A stretch of 58,273 nt of DNA from Bacteroidota bacterium (GCA_013285805.1 JABDGY010000005.1:1-58273); one strand, 5' to 3'. Positions 1 through 9,917 are shown, counted from the first letter of the stretch. Notes: generated by a model not told the origin, from the letters alone. Numbers and translations are program-made.

Positions 1-1
1 G

Positions 2-1393
2 CACCTGCGTGGCGATAAAGAAGCTTACGCTGACCCTAAGAAATACTTTGATGAAGTAATAGAAATTGACCTTTCAACACTTGAGCCACATGTAAATGGC
101 CCTTACACACCCGATTTAGCTTGGCCCATTTCTAAATTCGCTCAGGCAGTAAAAGATAATGGCTGGCCTGAAAAACTTGAAGTAGGACTTATCGGCTCTT
201 GCACCAACTCATCGTACGAAGATATTGGCCGTGCATCGTCGCTGGCTAAATATGCATCGGAGCATGGGCTAAAAGCAAAATCGGAATACACGGTTACTCC
301 CGGTTCCGAACAGGTTCGCTATACCGTTGACCGCGATGGTTACCTGCAATGGTTTGAAAAGATTGGTGGCGTAGTGCTTGCCAACGCCTGCGGCCCTTGC
401 ATAGGCCAATGGGCAAGGCATACAACTGACCCAAGTAAAAAGAATTCTATCATTACTTCGTTCAACCGCAACTTTGCAAAACGTAACGATGGTAACGAAA
501 ACACACACGCATTTGTAGCATCGCCTGAAATAGTAACAGCGCTGGCGCTGGCAGGTACCCTTGCATTTAATCCGCTGACAGACACTATTACCAACGACAA
601 AGGTGAAAAGGTAAAACTGCCTGAGCCTGTTGGAACAGAACTTCCTGCAAAAGGATTTGATGTAAAGGACCGCGGCTACCAGGAACCTGCAAAAGATGGC
701 AGCGGAGTGAAAGTACTTGTAGCACCTGATTCGCAACGCTTACAGTTATTAGACCCGTTTGCAGCATGGGAGGGAATTGACCTGAAAGGGCTCAGGCTCC
801 TTATTAAAGCAAAAGGCAAGTGTACTACCGACCATATATCAATGGCGGGTCCATGGTTGAAATACCGCGGCCACCTCGATAATATTTCGAACAATATGCT
901 TATTGGCGCCACCAATGCTTTTAATGGTAAAACCGATAATGTGAAGAACGAATTGGATGGCAAATACGATTCAGTGCCTAAGGTACAACGCGCATACAAA
1001 GCCGCCCACATTGGTTCAATAGTGGTAGGCGATGAAAACTATGGCGAAGGCAGCTCACGCGAGCATGCAGCTATGGAACCTCGTTTCCTTGGCGTAAGGG
1101 TTATACTGGTAAAATCGTTTGCACGTATACACGAAACCAACCTTAAGAAACAAGGTATGCTGGCGCTTACGTTTGCGAACAAAGCCGATTACGATAAGAT
1201 AAAAGAAGACGATACTATCGACATTATAGGCCTTACAAGCTTTAAACCCGGTGTGCCGCTTACAGTAGTGTTGCACCACGCCGACGGAACAAAAGATGAA
1301 ATTAAAGCCAACCAGAGCTACAACGAAAACCAGATTGAATGGTTTAAAGCAGGTGGTGCGTTGAATATAATCAGAGCAGCCGCTATTAGCTAA
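2..1393 (+). CDS. acnA: Aconitate hydratase, C-terminal part (5' end outside window)
   Basis: Aconitase interconverts citrate and isocitrate in the TCA cycle with a 4Fe-4S cluster. The frame is open from base 2, so the track's start at 374 is only an internal Met and the gene enters from the left; about 463 residues are present out of roughly 750 in the mitochondrial-like family. The cluster cysteines are visible in GSCTNSS (near base 200) and [11 protein letters not shown] (near base 380). The C-terminal swivel domain carries the substrate-binding loop [15 protein letters not shown] near base 1050. The gene ends at TAA and is followed by a small ABM gene. The frame is intact and the family call is firm; the symbol is less certain because Bacteroidota aconitases are named inconsistently. 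Confidence 0.95.
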   Translation, partial: HLRGDKEAYADPKKYFDEVIEIDLSTLEPHVNGPYTPDLAWPISKFAQAVKDNGWPEKLEVGLIGSCTNSSYEDIGRASSLAKYASEHGLKAKSEYTVTPGSEQVRYTVDRDGYLQWFEKIGGVVLANACGPCIGQWARHTTDPSKKNSIITSFNRNFAKRNDGNENTHAFVASPEIVTALALAGTLAFNPLTDTITNDKGEKVKLPEPVGTELPAKGFDVKDRGYQEPAKDGSGVKVLVAPDSQRLQLLDPFAAWEGIDLKGLRLLIKAKGKCTTDHISMAGPWLKYRGHLDNISNNMLIGATNAFNGKTDNVKNELDGKYDSVPKVQRAYKAAHIGSIVVGDENYGEGSSREHAAMEPRFLGVRVILVKSFARIHETNLKKQGMLALTFANKADYDKIKEDDTIDIIGLTSFKPGVPLTVVLHHADGTKDEIKANQSYNENQIEWFKAGGALNIIRAAAIS

Positions 1394-1426
1394 TGGCCAA
1401 TAGCTATTAGCCAAAAGCAAACAAAA

Positions 1427-1720
1427 GTGATTATAAGAGTTGTAAAAATGGAATTTGAACCGGGAAGGGTAAATGATTTTTTAGAGTTGTTTACCTCAAC
1501 TCGGGTTAAGATAGCAGGGTTTGAAGGATGCACAGGGCTACAACTACTCAATGATGTAAAATCTGCTAATGTATTTTTTACGTATAGTACATGGAAGTCA
1601 GAACAGCACCTGGAGAACTATCGCAACTCAGATTTATTTAAAGGCACCTGGGAAAAGACAAAAGCAATGTTCAGTAATAAAGCACAGGCATGGAGCCTAA
1701 AAGAAGTAAATAATGAATAA
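1427..1720 (+). CDS. Antibiotic biosynthesis monooxygenase (ABM)-fold small protein
   Basis: A 97-residue protein that matches the dimeric alpha/beta ABM fold: an N-terminal strand (MIIRVVKMEF), then a helix with FLELFTSTRVKI and the GCTGLQLL strand, then the Y-S-T-W-K-S-E-Q segment typical of these proteins. The start is GTG; the next ATG (1448) would remove the first beta strand, so GTG is preferred. ABM-fold proteins include quinol monooxygenases and heme-degrading enzymes, but many are uncharacterised and the substrate cannot be read here. It lies 33 bases after aconitase and may be co-transcribed. Its last codons overlap a dispersed intergenic repeat. Confidence 0.8.
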   Translation: MIIRVVKMEFEPGRVNDFLELFTSTRVKIAGFEGCTGLQLLNDVKSANVFFTYSTWKSEQHLENYRNSDLFKGTWEKTKAMFSNKAQAWSLKEVNNE

Positions 1721-1802
1721 CGAACATGGAATGTCGAACTCTGAAGTAAATACCCAAAAACATATTTCGGTATTCATTATTCAATGTTCAATATTCGATA
1801 TT
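1711..1802. repeat. Dispersed intergenic repeat, copy A
   Basis: An AT-rich block beginning taatgaataacgaa and ending aatattcgatatt. A related block with the same ends but a different middle lies upstream of serA (26202-26278). It resembles the 'gaataatgaacaatgaat'-like intergenic repeats of many Bacteroidota genomes. It overlaps the stop codon of the preceding gene. Confidence 0.55.
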
Positions 1803-1809
1803 AAATAAT

Positions 1810-3057
1810 ATGGCGACTGACAACAATAAAGCTTCCAGCGCGAAACGCCTAAGGATTGCGGATATTAAACTGAACTCATTGCTTGAAATCACCAAGTCAA
1901 TCAACAAAAACGCCCCTATTGAGGAGCTGCTGGAGATTTATAAAAGTGTATTGCAGCATAAACTGTTCATTGGTAAACTTATACTGCTGAGGTACGACCA
2001 TGGATGGAGCCCCATGTTGCATTATGGTATGCGAGGAGATAATTACACGACTGTATTAGAGCATGCAAAAAAATATACCGATATACGCGAAATTACTTCT
2101 GTGGGTGGTGACCAATGGCCCAAGAAAGAAAGTTTTGAAATCATTATTCCTGTATATCATAAAAACAGCCCACTGGCCTATGTGTTTCTTGGCGACCTGA
2201 ATGATGATACTATTGGAGTGAGCCCTGCAATTAAGCACCTGCCGTTTATACAAACGCTTACCAATATATTAGTTGTTGCTATTGAAAATAAAAAGCTGGC
2301 TAAGGAAAGCATACAACAGGCCGTATTACAGCGGGAGCTCGACCTGGCCAAGGAAATACAATCTATTCTTGTACCCAGCATACTACCGCACACCCACGAA
2401 CTGGATATGGACGCGGTTTACCTGCCCTTCCACCAGATTAGCGGCGATTATTACGATTTTATCCCGCTCGATGAAAGCGAGTTTGCCATTTGCATAGCCG
2501 ACGTATCGGGCAAAGGTATAGCGGCAGCTTTGCTTATGAGTAACTTCCAGGCTAACCTGCTGGCCCTTATTGAACAAACATCTTCGCTTACCGAGCTTAT
2601 TATCCGCCTGAACAGGAAAGTGGTACAGACCGCAAGAGGAGAGAGTTTCATCACCTTCTTCATTGCGAAATATAACCGCCTTACACAAACATTGCATTAC
2701 ATAAACGCGGGCCACTACCCTCCCCTTCTTCACATGGAGGATACCGTAACCATGCTGAAATCGGGCTGCCCTGCCTTAGGCATGCTGAACGAAATACCCA
2801 ATGTAAAGGAAGGTATTTTAACCATCAGGCCGCCGGCTACATTCCTTACTTATACTGACGGTATAATTGAACTGGAGAATGATAACAAAGAAGAATTCGG
2901 CCTTGAAAAACTAACTGACTTATTTACCACCAACGTAAATGAGCACAGAACGGCAAAACAGCTTACCACCAGTATAATTGACGAATTAAAGAGCTTTAAA
3001 GGAACCAAAGAATATGTTGACGATATAACCCTGCTTGTCTGCCGGATTCTTAGCTAG
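1810..3057 (+). CDS. PP2C-type (SpoIIE/RsbU family) serine phosphatase
   Basis: A 415-residue cytoplasmic protein. The C-terminal half is a SpoIIE/PP2C phosphatase domain: a linker helix ELDLAKEIQSILVPSILP, then GDYYDF and IADVSGKGIAAALLMS with the metal-binding aspartates, then NAGHYPPLL and YTDGIIE. The N-terminal part (about residues 20-170) looks like a GAF-type sensory domain. In this family such enzymes dephosphorylate anti-anti-sigma factors in partner-switching pathways. No partner (STAS or RsbW-type kinase) is encoded nearby, so the target is unknown. Its 3' end overlaps the convergent polysaccharide gene by 8 bases. Confidence 0.9.
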   Translation: MATDNNKASSAKRLRIADIKLNSLLEITKSINKNAPIEELLEIYKSVLQHKLFIGKLILLRYDHGWSPMLHYGMRGDNYTTVLEHAKKYTDIREITSVGGDQWPKKESFEIIIPVYHKNSPLAYVFLGDLNDDTIGVSPAIKHLPFIQTLTNILVVAIENKKLAKESIQQAVLQRELDLAKEIQSILVPSILPHTHELDMDAVYLPFHQISGDYYDFIPLDESEFAICIADVSGKGIAAALLMSNFQANLLALIEQTSSLTELIIRLNRKVVQTARGESFITFFIAKYNRLTQTLHYINAGHYPPLLHMEDTVTMLKSGCPALGMLNEIPNVKEGILTIRPPATFLTYTDGIIELENDNKEEFGLEKLTDLFTTNVNEHRTAKQLTTSIIDELKSFKGTKEYVDDITLLVCRILS

Positions 3058-4513
3058 CCAGGGTTGCCGGCACTTCAGTTTTCTTTTTTCCGTAACTTAA
3101 ATCTATTGCAACAAGCATTCCTAAAAAGCCCCAGAAAGGTACCGCTGCTTTATCCGTATCAAGAAAGTTATTCATACCACCGTGAATGAAATAAGTAACC
3201 AGCCCAAGGTAAATACTCAAAACAATTATTCTCAGTTCCTTATCTTCAAGCCTGTAATAAAGATTAAATGACAGTATTGTAATTGCGACCACAATGGCAA
3301 GGAAAGAAAGCATGCCCAATACACCTTGTTCTGCTAATGGGCCAAGGTATTCGCTATGCGCGTTACCGCCATTACCGAGGTTTGTACTAATAATAGTACG
3401 GTTATACGAAAGCTGGTAAGGCGCATATTGAAACTGGTACGTTCCGGGGCCAAAGCCAACCCAGGGTTTATCTTTAAACATGCGTATAGCGCAACTCCAG
3501 CGGTTTATACGTTCTTTATTCGATGCGTCAGATGAAATGTTCGATATCGATTGTATTTCCGTACTTATGTCCTCTGATACTTCCTTGTTATTATGCTCAA
3601 GCTTCAGTATTATTTTATCCTGGTAAATAAAGGCAACCCCTAAAGCAATAATAAGCATAACCAATATGGTGCGTAATTTCACTTTTAACTTCATAATTAT
3701 AAACACCCCTAAAGCGCCTACAAGGCTTACCCAACCCGCGCGGCTATATGATAACCCGATAGCTATAATAAACAACCCAACCAGGAAGGGCGCAATGGCC
3801 TTGCCTTTTTTATTATCAGTCTTAAGAAAACATAAACCAATAACAATAGGAATGAACATGGCCAGTAAAGCGCCATAGGCTGTATGGTCATTATAAAAAG
3901 GAGTAGCAGCATCGTGTGCAGGTTTTTCAGCAAAATGGCCCTTTGCATGCCTCAAAATAGCATAAACAATAACCCCTGTTAATGATATAATATATAACCA
4001 CCAGAATGTAATGATGTTCTTTTTTTTGTCGAACAGGCAAAGGCCAAGAAAATAGAAAGCTACAACCCCCCAGCTGCGTTCAATAAGAAACTTAAAAGAA
4101 ACGAAAGGCATAGTGCTTGTAAAGCAGGTAATGAACATCCAGGCCAGGCCTGCAAGTATAACTATACTTACCGGGTGTCTTAATAATTTCTTATCTATTC
4201 CGCCATGGGCAAGCCTCAGGATAAACAGTAGCATGGCGCCGAACATAATTGGTTCGGTGGGCAGTGCAACACCAACACCTACCTGGCCAAGGCTAAGGCC
4301 TGGGATTTGTGTAATATTTAGCGATAAAGGGGTAAAAAAAACAACGGCAAGCAGTAAAGTATCGAGTTTAAAAAGCGCCATATATACAATGAGCAATGCA
4401 AACGGCAATAGCGCCATTAAATAGCTCTGGTTATATAGTACCAATAAAGCGTTGGCAAGAATGAAAATCGAACTTGCAACATAAAATGCAATTATATTTC
4501 TCTTGTCCGTCAA
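3050..4513 (-). CDS. O-antigen polymerase/ligase (Wzy/WaaL-type) membrane protein
   Basis: A 487-residue protein with about a dozen hydrophobic segments and one large periplasmic loop (about residues 280-400) holding charged sequence. The loop has the Wzy_C hallmarks FGPGTYQFQYAPY and NAHSEYLGPLAEQGVLGML, where the His-Ser-Glu segment is the conserved ligase/polymerase region. It either polymerises O-units in the periplasm or transfers the finished glycan to its acceptor; sequence alone does not separate Wzy from WaaL. It is the last gene of the minus-strand operon with wzx and two wzz-like genes, which supports a surface polysaccharide role. Confidence 0.85.
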   Translation of the reverse strand: MTDKRNIIAFYVASSIFILANALLVLYNQSYLMALLPFALLIVYMALFKLDTLLLAVVFFTPLSLNITQIPGLSLGQVGVGVALPTEPIMFGAMLLFILRLAHGGIDKKLLRHPVSIVILAGLAWMFITCFTSTMPFVSFKFLIERSWGVVAFYFLGLCLFDKKKNIITFWWLYIISLTGVIVYAILRHAKGHFAEKPAHDAATPFYNDHTAYGALLAMFIPIVIGLCFLKTDNKKGKAIAPFLVGLFIIAIGLSYSRAGWVSLVGALGVFIIMKLKVKLRTILVMLIIALGVAFIYQDKIILKLEHNNKEVSEDISTEIQSISNISSDASNKERINRWSCAIRMFKDKPWVGFGPGTYQFQYAPYQLSYNRTIISTNLGNGGNAHSEYLGPLAEQGVLGMLSFLAIVVAITILSFNLYYRLEDKELRIIVLSIYLGLVTYFIHGGMNNFLDTDKAAVPFWGFLGMLVAIDLSYGKKKTEVPATLAS

Positions 4514-4525
4514 GGCACTTTATTA

Positions 4526-5443
4526 TTACAACTTCTCTAATACTCTAATTGCAAGAACAGAGAACAGGAAAGATGATGCGCATGCTATAACTAAAATAAG
4601 CCAGCGCACCGGGTACGATTTCTTATCAGCTACAAAAGGAGTAGTAACCATGTTTGAATATGTCAGTTGCTTATTCACATCTTTCATAGCGTCTTCATAC
4701 TTAATCAATATATCATCGTAATTAGCAAGGGCCGAATTAAGGTGCTGGTTAACCGCATTCAATTCCATTCCCTTTTCTTCCATATTCTTCATGGCAGTTG
4801 AAACATCTGCATTTTTAGATGACTGGTAATATGCCCTGGTTACCTCGCGGGTCTGGTTACCGTAGTCCAGTAATCCGTATTCTGTACTGAGTGACTTAGA
4901 AAGGCCGGATAAAGAATCACATTCTTTCTTCTTATTATCAAGCAGTTTCTTCCATATTCTGGCCACCTCTACCGATTTTTCCTTCTGAACACCCAACACC
5001 TTTTGGTTAAGCACGTCAAGAACCCCGTTCACAATTTTATACGCCGTATCGGGGTTAATGTCAAAGACGCTAATCTCAACAGCTTCATATTCGGTAGCGC
5101 TTACATTTACGTTTTTATCATATTTTTCCAATAATTCTGTTTTCCAATCCTTCTCGGTGGTTGAATCTATTTTATAATGCTTAGTAAGGTTAAACCTATC
5201 GATAACCCCTTTCTTAATATCGGTCGAATTAAGAAACTCAAGCATCTGCTCGGTCGAAGTCTCACGAGAATAAGTAGAGAGATTATATGGATATACTACA
5301 GCTGTTGATTTAAACAGCGGGGGAATAAACGAAGGTGAAGAGAATATTACCGATGCCAGTATTGCCAATACCTGCACGGCAATAAGCGGCTTCCTATGCT
5401 TAAATAGCCATTTCAGGTAACCCGTATGATTAAAGGCATTCAT
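4526..5443 (-). CDS. Wzz-like polysaccharide chain-length determinant (second copy)
   Basis: A 305-residue protein with one TM segment near the N-terminus (about residues 18-40) and one near the C-terminus (about residues 275-300), with a long helical periplasmic domain between, as in PCP/Wzz co-polymerases. The segment YDKNVNVSATEYEAVEISVFD is the usual early domain motif of this family. There is no cytoplasmic tyrosine kinase domain. It is predicted to set the modal length of the glycan made by the neighbouring Wzy-type protein. It follows the first wzz-like gene by 5 bases, so translation is probably coupled. Confidence 0.8.
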   Translation of the reverse strand: MNAFNHTGYLKWLFKHRKPLIAVQVLAILASVIFSSPSFIPPLFKSTAVVYPYNLSTYSRETSTEQMLEFLNSTDIKKGVIDRFNLTKHYKIDSTTEKDWKTELLEKYDKNVNVSATEYEAVEISVFDINPDTAYKIVNGVLDVLNQKVLGVQKEKSVEVARIWKKLLDNKKKECDSLSGLSKSLSTEYGLLDYGNQTREVTRAYYQSSKNADVSTAMKNMEEKGMELNAVNQHLNSALANYDDILIKYEDAMKDVNKQLTYSNMVTTPFVADKKSYPVRWLILVIACASSFLFSVLAIRVLEKL

Positions 5444-5448
5444 GGGGT

Positions 5449-6498
5449 TTATCGGTTCAATTGTTGAGATGGTTTGTCCATCTGCTTTAACTTGGACATC
5501 ACCACCTTTACCCTTGGGGTAATTAATAGGAATACGAGGCCGAAAAAAAAAGCGGCTAGTGTGGAAATAAACACCACGATCCAGCGGACCGGCAGTGATC
5601 GCCTTTCAGGCTTAATAGCATGTTCCGCAACAAAGAATGGAGGAACCACTTTATCCATATTAGCTTTGGCCTCCAAATAACCTTGCTTTACCTGCAGCAT
5701 CCATTTATACTGGTCCTGTAAATCATTAAATAAGTCCCAATAACCGCTACCGAATATAGCAAAATTATTCAGTTTATCTTCCATTAATTTCGCTTCCGTA
5801 GCACTACCCTTGGTTTGCGCATCGGCATAGCCTTTTGTAAGTTCCTTTACCTGCAAATCGTAGCTCAGAATACCTTCCTTGCGGTAAAAATTCATTGAAT
5901 CATTAAGCTTCTTTAATACAATGCAGGCTGAATCATACTGGTGTTTAACAATTTCCAGCGCCGCTTTAGCACGTTTAAGAATTATCTGCTTGTAAATAGA
6001 ATCGGCTATGTCAGCAATTCCGGCTGCAAGAGCCGAATCTTTGGGGGGGCTTTCATCATAAACCGTAATCTTAATCGACTGGTATTCTGTTTGGTCGAAC
6101 TGGAAGTTCTCACTGTAATAGTCTTTTAAAGTGGCATTTTTATGCCAGTCCTTGGTCAATCCATAATAATTGAACAAATCATATTTCTTTGCCAGGGCAT
6201 ACATAACATCGTCAGACTTCAGTAACTGCATCATCTGCTCACAGTTCTTATCGTCGCCAAAAGCAAGGTAGTCCTTCGACTCATAGGCTTGCTCTTCAAG
6301 CAAAGCCCTTGATATATTGTTATTCTGCGCCGAAAACAATATAACGCTGGCTTTATATTTTACAGGTAACAATAAGGCTACTCCTGAACTAAGGATAGCT
6401 GCCACAACCGATATAATAAACAAGGCCTTGCGGTGCCTGAATAAGGTCACCACAAAATTTTCGGAATTCTGAAAAAACGGGTTATTCTCTTTTTCCAT
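5449..6498 (-). CDS. Wzz-like polysaccharide chain-length determinant (first copy)
   Basis: A 349-residue bitopic inner-membrane protein with TM segments at about residues 28-48 and 305-325 and a helical periplasmic region between. It is paralogous in layout to the next gene: both share the pattern SVTEYQ/EYEAVEI-V-D and a Pro-rich exit before the last TM segment (RSLPVRWIVVFIS here, KSYPVRWLILVIA there). Two Wzz-like proteins side by side may form a mixed oligomer or set two chain lengths. The gene contains a 7-base G/C homopolymer (DESPPKD codons), but the frame is intact. Confidence 0.82.
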   Translation of the reverse strand: MEKENNPFFQNSENFVVTLFRHRKALFIISVVAAILSSGVALLLPVKYKASVILFSAQNNNISRALLEEQAYESKDYLAFGDDKNCEQMMQLLKSDDVMYALAKKYDLFNYYGLTKDWHKNATLKDYYSENFQFDQTEYQSIKITVYDESPPKDSALAAGIADIADSIYKQIILKRAKAALEIVKHQYDSACIVLKKLNDSMNFYRKEGILSYDLQVKELTKGYADAQTKGSATEAKLMEDKLNNFAIFGSGYWDLFNDLQDQYKWMLQVKQGYLEAKANMDKVVPPFFVAEHAIKPERRSLPVRWIVVFISTLAAFFFGLVFLLITPRVKVVMSKLKQMDKPSQQLNR

Positions 6499-6552
6499 TA
6501 ATTATATACTTAGACCACGAAAGGGCAGCAAAAATAAAATAATTTCTGCATC

Positions 6553-7992
6553 TCAGCCGTTTTTCATCACATTTAGGAAGCCTTTTATGTTTAAAAGTCC
6601 CACTGCAAAGGCTAAAATGCCCGATGCGCCGCACATCAATACAAAGTTCAACTTCCAGTCAAAAGGTAATATAGAACTGAAATACCCCAAAACTATCACC
6701 CCAATTGCGAAAACCAAAAGGGTAGCAAACAGCCTGTAAATCATATTAAACTTGAATATGCGCTGCACTACAATAACCTGTATTGTGGGAACAAGTAACT
6801 GGGTGGTAAGGCTTACACATGCAGCGCCAACGGCATGAAAACGTGGAATAAGTATAAGATTACATACTATATTGAATACCATTCCGGAAGCAGCTATAAT
6901 ATTGAGATATTTAAGGTTTCCATTAGCAGTAAGCAAGGTTCCGAAAACATATTGAGTGGCAGTACCCAAAAAACAGCACATAAGTATTGAAAATACAGCA
7001 GCAGCCTCTTCCACATCATTTTTATAAAGCATCTTCATGATATTATAAGAATTAAAGTAGCACGATACAGCCACTACAATTGCCAACGCAAACAGCAATG
7101 TATACGACACCTTCACCATCGACTCAACCGATTCTTTGAACTTTAGCATACGGGAAAAAATGGGCAGTAGCAGCCCTGCCGACAGCACGGCTATCATATT
7201 AGTCGCATCCAGTAATCTGAAAGCCTGGGCATAAATACCATCCTGTACACCATTATCTTTCACAAGCCTTTCTATCAAATAACCATCAACGCGATTGTAG
7301 AATGACATAATCATAGCCAGCAAGGCAAAAGGAAAACTTTGCTTCAGTATCATAATACTAAAAGTACGGTTCCAGTCAAATGAAATAAAGCCTGCCTTGC
7401 GGAATACAATAATAAAGGCTATAAAGGCTGTAAGCCCGTAGGCTATTAACTGCGCATATACATAGTCCATTATATCAATGGATCTACTCATAAAATGAAA
7501 CCATAGAAACGGAGCACAAAGTGCAATGGCAATTAAACGATCCATGGCAGACAGTATACTATCGGTTTTAAATAGGTGCAAGCCCGATATATTTGAACGC
7601 AGGTAGGCAATGAATGAAATGAAGAACTGCATAAGGCATAAAATCAACAACAATTTCATCCGCCTGAAATCATAGCCAGATGCCAACCCCACCGTCATAG
7701 AAATAGCAAGGTAAACAAGGGCAAGGGTGAGTTTCAAAATGATCATCCTCGAAAAATGCTTGGAAAGCAGGTGCGTATTCTGGGCTATGTTCCTATTATT
7801 AAAATTGGTTATACCCAGGTCGAGTATTACGTTAAAAAGGAATGAGAAGCTATATAGCCCGAAAAACACACCATATTCAGAAGGGCCTACAGTGTTCTGC
7901 ACACCTCTGTCAATAGCAAAAATGAAGAAGGGCTTAATCGAGAGGTTTAAACCAAGTACAAGAGCAAGATTGGTGATAAAAGCTTTCTTCAT
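6553..7992 (-). CDS. Wzx-type polysaccharide/lipid-linked oligosaccharide flippase
   Basis: A 479-residue MATE/MVF-like membrane protein with 12-14 hydrophobic segments and few charged residues. It starts MKKAFITNLALVLGLNLSIKPFFIFAIDRGVQ, which matches the oligosaccharide flippase family, where lipid-linked repeat units are moved across the inner membrane. It is the first gene of the minus-strand operon, followed by the two wzz-like genes and the polymerase/ligase. No glycosyltransferase lies inside the window, so those genes must be elsewhere. The 173 bases upstream hold no clear promoter motif. Confidence 0.85.
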   Translation of the reverse strand: MKKAFITNLALVLGLNLSIKPFFIFAIDRGVQNTVGPSEYGVFFGLYSFSFLFNVILDLGITNFNNRNIAQNTHLLSKHFSRMIILKLTLALVYLAISMTVGLASGYDFRRMKLLLILCLMQFFISFIAYLRSNISGLHLFKTDSILSAMDRLIAIALCAPFLWFHFMSRSIDIMDYVYAQLIAYGLTAFIAFIIVFRKAGFISFDWNRTFSIMILKQSFPFALLAMIMSFYNRVDGYLIERLVKDNGVQDGIYAQAFRLLDATNMIAVLSAGLLLPIFSRMLKFKESVESMVKVSYTLLFALAIVVAVSCYFNSYNIMKMLYKNDVEEAAAVFSILMCCFLGTATQYVFGTLLTANGNLKYLNIIAASGMVFNIVCNLILIPRFHAVGAACVSLTTQLLVPTIQVIVVQRIFKFNMIYRLFATLLVFAIGVIVLGYFSSILPFDWKLNFVLMCGASGILAFAVGLLNIKGFLNVMKNG

Positions 7993-8165
7993 TAATTTAA
8001 AATGGGTTGCTAAAATATAAGTTTTATCCCAAATAGGTCAAAAGCTCTAAGTTAAAGAGAGTTAAAAGACACCATAGGTGGACTGCATATTAACCTCTGA
8101 TTACTTGCAATGGGCACTCGAAGGCTTACATTAGCCTTTACACAAAACTATTAAAACCTGTTTTA

Positions 8166-9278
8166 TCAGGAAGGTATTGGCGGAGGGGCTGAACCAAATA
8201 CGTTCGATACTTCAGGAACTTGTCCTGCTGCGGTCCATGCGGCCATGCCTGCTTTCCATATAAGTGTTTCACGTTTCAATGCACCCGACTGCACCATTTC
8301 TGCCAGTTGCTGCTCATTAAACGGGCCTGCCTGCTTACCATCAACCGCTACAAAGAATTGCACTGCCTGCGGTATTGGAGGTGGCGGAGGAGCAGCTTGT
8401 TGCTGTTGGTTCATCTGGTTAACTGCTTGGCCCATAGTATTAGCCATCATATTTCCCATTCCAAGACCAACACCAACACCCATACCCATTCCGGCCAATC
8501 CGCCCTGGTTAGCGGCTGCGGTTTGCACTGAGTTAGCGATATTCATTTGAGTCAACTTGCTCATATCAATCTTGCCAAGCCTGCTGTATTGGTAAATTTC
8601 CTTTTGAAGTTCCGGAGGAAGAGATACATTCTCTACTATAAAGTTAGTAAGCGTTAGCCCGAAGTTGCCAACAGTAGGCTCTAATTTCTCCTTAGCAAAA
8701 GTAGAGAATTCCTCAAGGTTAGCCGAAAATTTCTCTATTCCAAGGTTACTCTTGGCAACAGCATTGGTAAGATTGCTCACCATCATACTGCGTATCTGTC
8801 CGCCAATATCTTCAGTAGTAAACTGGCTATTGGTTCCTGTAAGCTCTTCCACAAACTTTTTAGGGTCCGATACTTTGAAAGAATACGTACCGAATGCACG
8901 CAGGTCAACCATACCGAATTTTTCATCGTTCAGCATTATAGGGTTCTTCGTTCCCCATTTCTGGTCCGTATACTGGCGTGTGTTCACAAAGTAAACATCT
9001 ACTTTAAACGGACTATTAAAGCCATATTTCCATCCTCTAAGGGTGGTAAGTACTGGTATATTCTTCGTTTCCAATGTGTGTGTACCCGGCATGAAAACGT
9101 CGGCAATCTGCCCTTCGTTTACAAATACCGCTGCCTGCGACTGGCGAACAACGAGCTTTGCGCCGTTCTTTATTTCGTCTTGCCAGCGTGGAAAACGCCA
9201 GAGCAGTGTATCGCTCGAGTCATCGTTCCACTCAATAATATCAATTAATTCGTGTGAAATACCGCTAAATAATCCCAT
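8166..9278 (-). CDS. SPFH-domain protein with C-terminal GYF_2 domain
   Basis: A 370-residue protein of the YdjI/virion-core-like SPFH family. Residues 1-230 give the SPFH/band-7 like domain (MGLFSGISHELIDIIEW, QSQAAVFVNEGQIADVFMPG). A Gly/Met/Gln-rich linker with MGMGVGVGLGMGNMM follows, then a poly-Pro stretch, and residues 305-360 form a GYF_2 domain (VDGKQAGPFNEQQLAEM ... TLIWKAGMAAWTAAGQVP). Such proteins are thought to act as membrane-associated scaffolds. It has no obvious signal peptide or TM segment, so it may be cytoplasmic or membrane-peripheral. It is monocistronic here. Confidence 0.85.
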   Translation of the reverse strand: MGLFSGISHELIDIIEWNDDSSDTLLWRFPRWQDEIKNGAKLVVRQSQAAVFVNEGQIADVFMPGTHTLETKNIPVLTTLRGWKYGFNSPFKVDVYFVNTRQYTDQKWGTKNPIMLNDEKFGMVDLRAFGTYSFKVSDPKKFVEELTGTNSQFTTEDIGGQIRSMMVSNLTNAVAKSNLGIEKFSANLEEFSTFAKEKLEPTVGNFGLTLTNFIVENVSLPPELQKEIYQYSRLGKIDMSKLTQMNIANSVQTAAANQGGLAGMGMGVGVGLGMGNMMANTMGQAVNQMNQQQQAAPPPPPIPQAVQFFVAVDGKQAGPFNEQQLAEMVQSGALKRETLIWKAGMAAWTAAGQVPEVSNVFGSAPPPIPS

Positions 9279-9383
9279 AGTAGATAGATTTGATTAAGGC
9301 GAATTTAAGCAAAATATAATACCAACCGCTTTTTACTTATTTATAGTCTTTTACTATATTAGCTTTCCTTATTTAAGCTAACT

Positions 9384-9917
9384 ATGAAGACGATAAAAGG
9401 CCTTTTTTACCTTGTTACCGTTTGTTTATTTATGATATCATGCGATTCCGTTAAAATAGACCATAAAAACCAGGAACTACCACAGTTCAGTATTATAGGT
9501 ATCTCGGTACACACTACCAATGCAGGCGGGCAATCTCAAAAGGATATTGGCGACCTGTTTACCAAATTCATGATTGAAAATACCATGGCTAAAATACCGG
9601 GCAGGCTATCTGATGAAACATATTGCATGTACACCGACTATGAAAGCGATTTTCAAGGGCCTTATACTTGTATATTAGGGTGCAAGGTAAAATCGCTTGA
9701 TAGCATACCTGCCGGAATGATAGGGAAGGAAATACCTGCTACAAAATACAATGTATATACATCAACAGGCAAACTACCCGATTGCGTAATGAACACCTGG
9801 ATTGGAATATGGAAATCTGCTCCGGATAGAAAGTATTCAGCCGACTTTGATGTTTATGGCGACAAGGCTAAAAACCCTGCTAACGCCGAAGTTGAGACTT
9901 ATGTTTCTGTAAAATAA
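9384..9917 (+). CDS. Lipoprotein with GyrI-like/effector-binding domain
   Basis: A 177-residue protein with a signal peptide and lipobox (FMISCDS, Cys near residue 20), so it is likely anchored to a membrane. The mature part matches the GyrI-like/AraC effector-binding fold: MYTDYESDFQGPYTCILGCKV, the IPAGMIGKEIPATKYNVYTSTGK strand pair, and NTWIGIWKS followed by ADFDVYGDKA. In AraC/BmrR-type regulators this fold binds small molecules. Here it is on its own and exported, so it would bind a ligand outside the cytoplasm; the ligand is unknown. It ends 1 base before the convergent methyltransferase gene. Confidence 0.75.
   Translation: MKTIKGLFYLVTVCLFMISCDSVKIDHKNQELPQFSIIGISVHTTNAGGQSQKDIGDLFTKFMIENTMAKIPGRLSDETYCMYTDYESDFQGPYTCILGCKVKSLDSIPAGMIGKEIPATKYNVYTSTGKLPDCVMNTWIGIWKSAPDRKYSADFDVYGDKAKNPANAEVETYVSVK

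Noticed and set aside
374-1393. Aconitase start at 374 from the track
   Set aside because: The frame is open from base 2 and the upstream part encodes aconitase motifs (GSCTNSS).
6040-6060. 7-G tract in the first wzz-like gene as a frameshift
   Set aside because: The frame is intact and the protein reaches its expected second TM segment.
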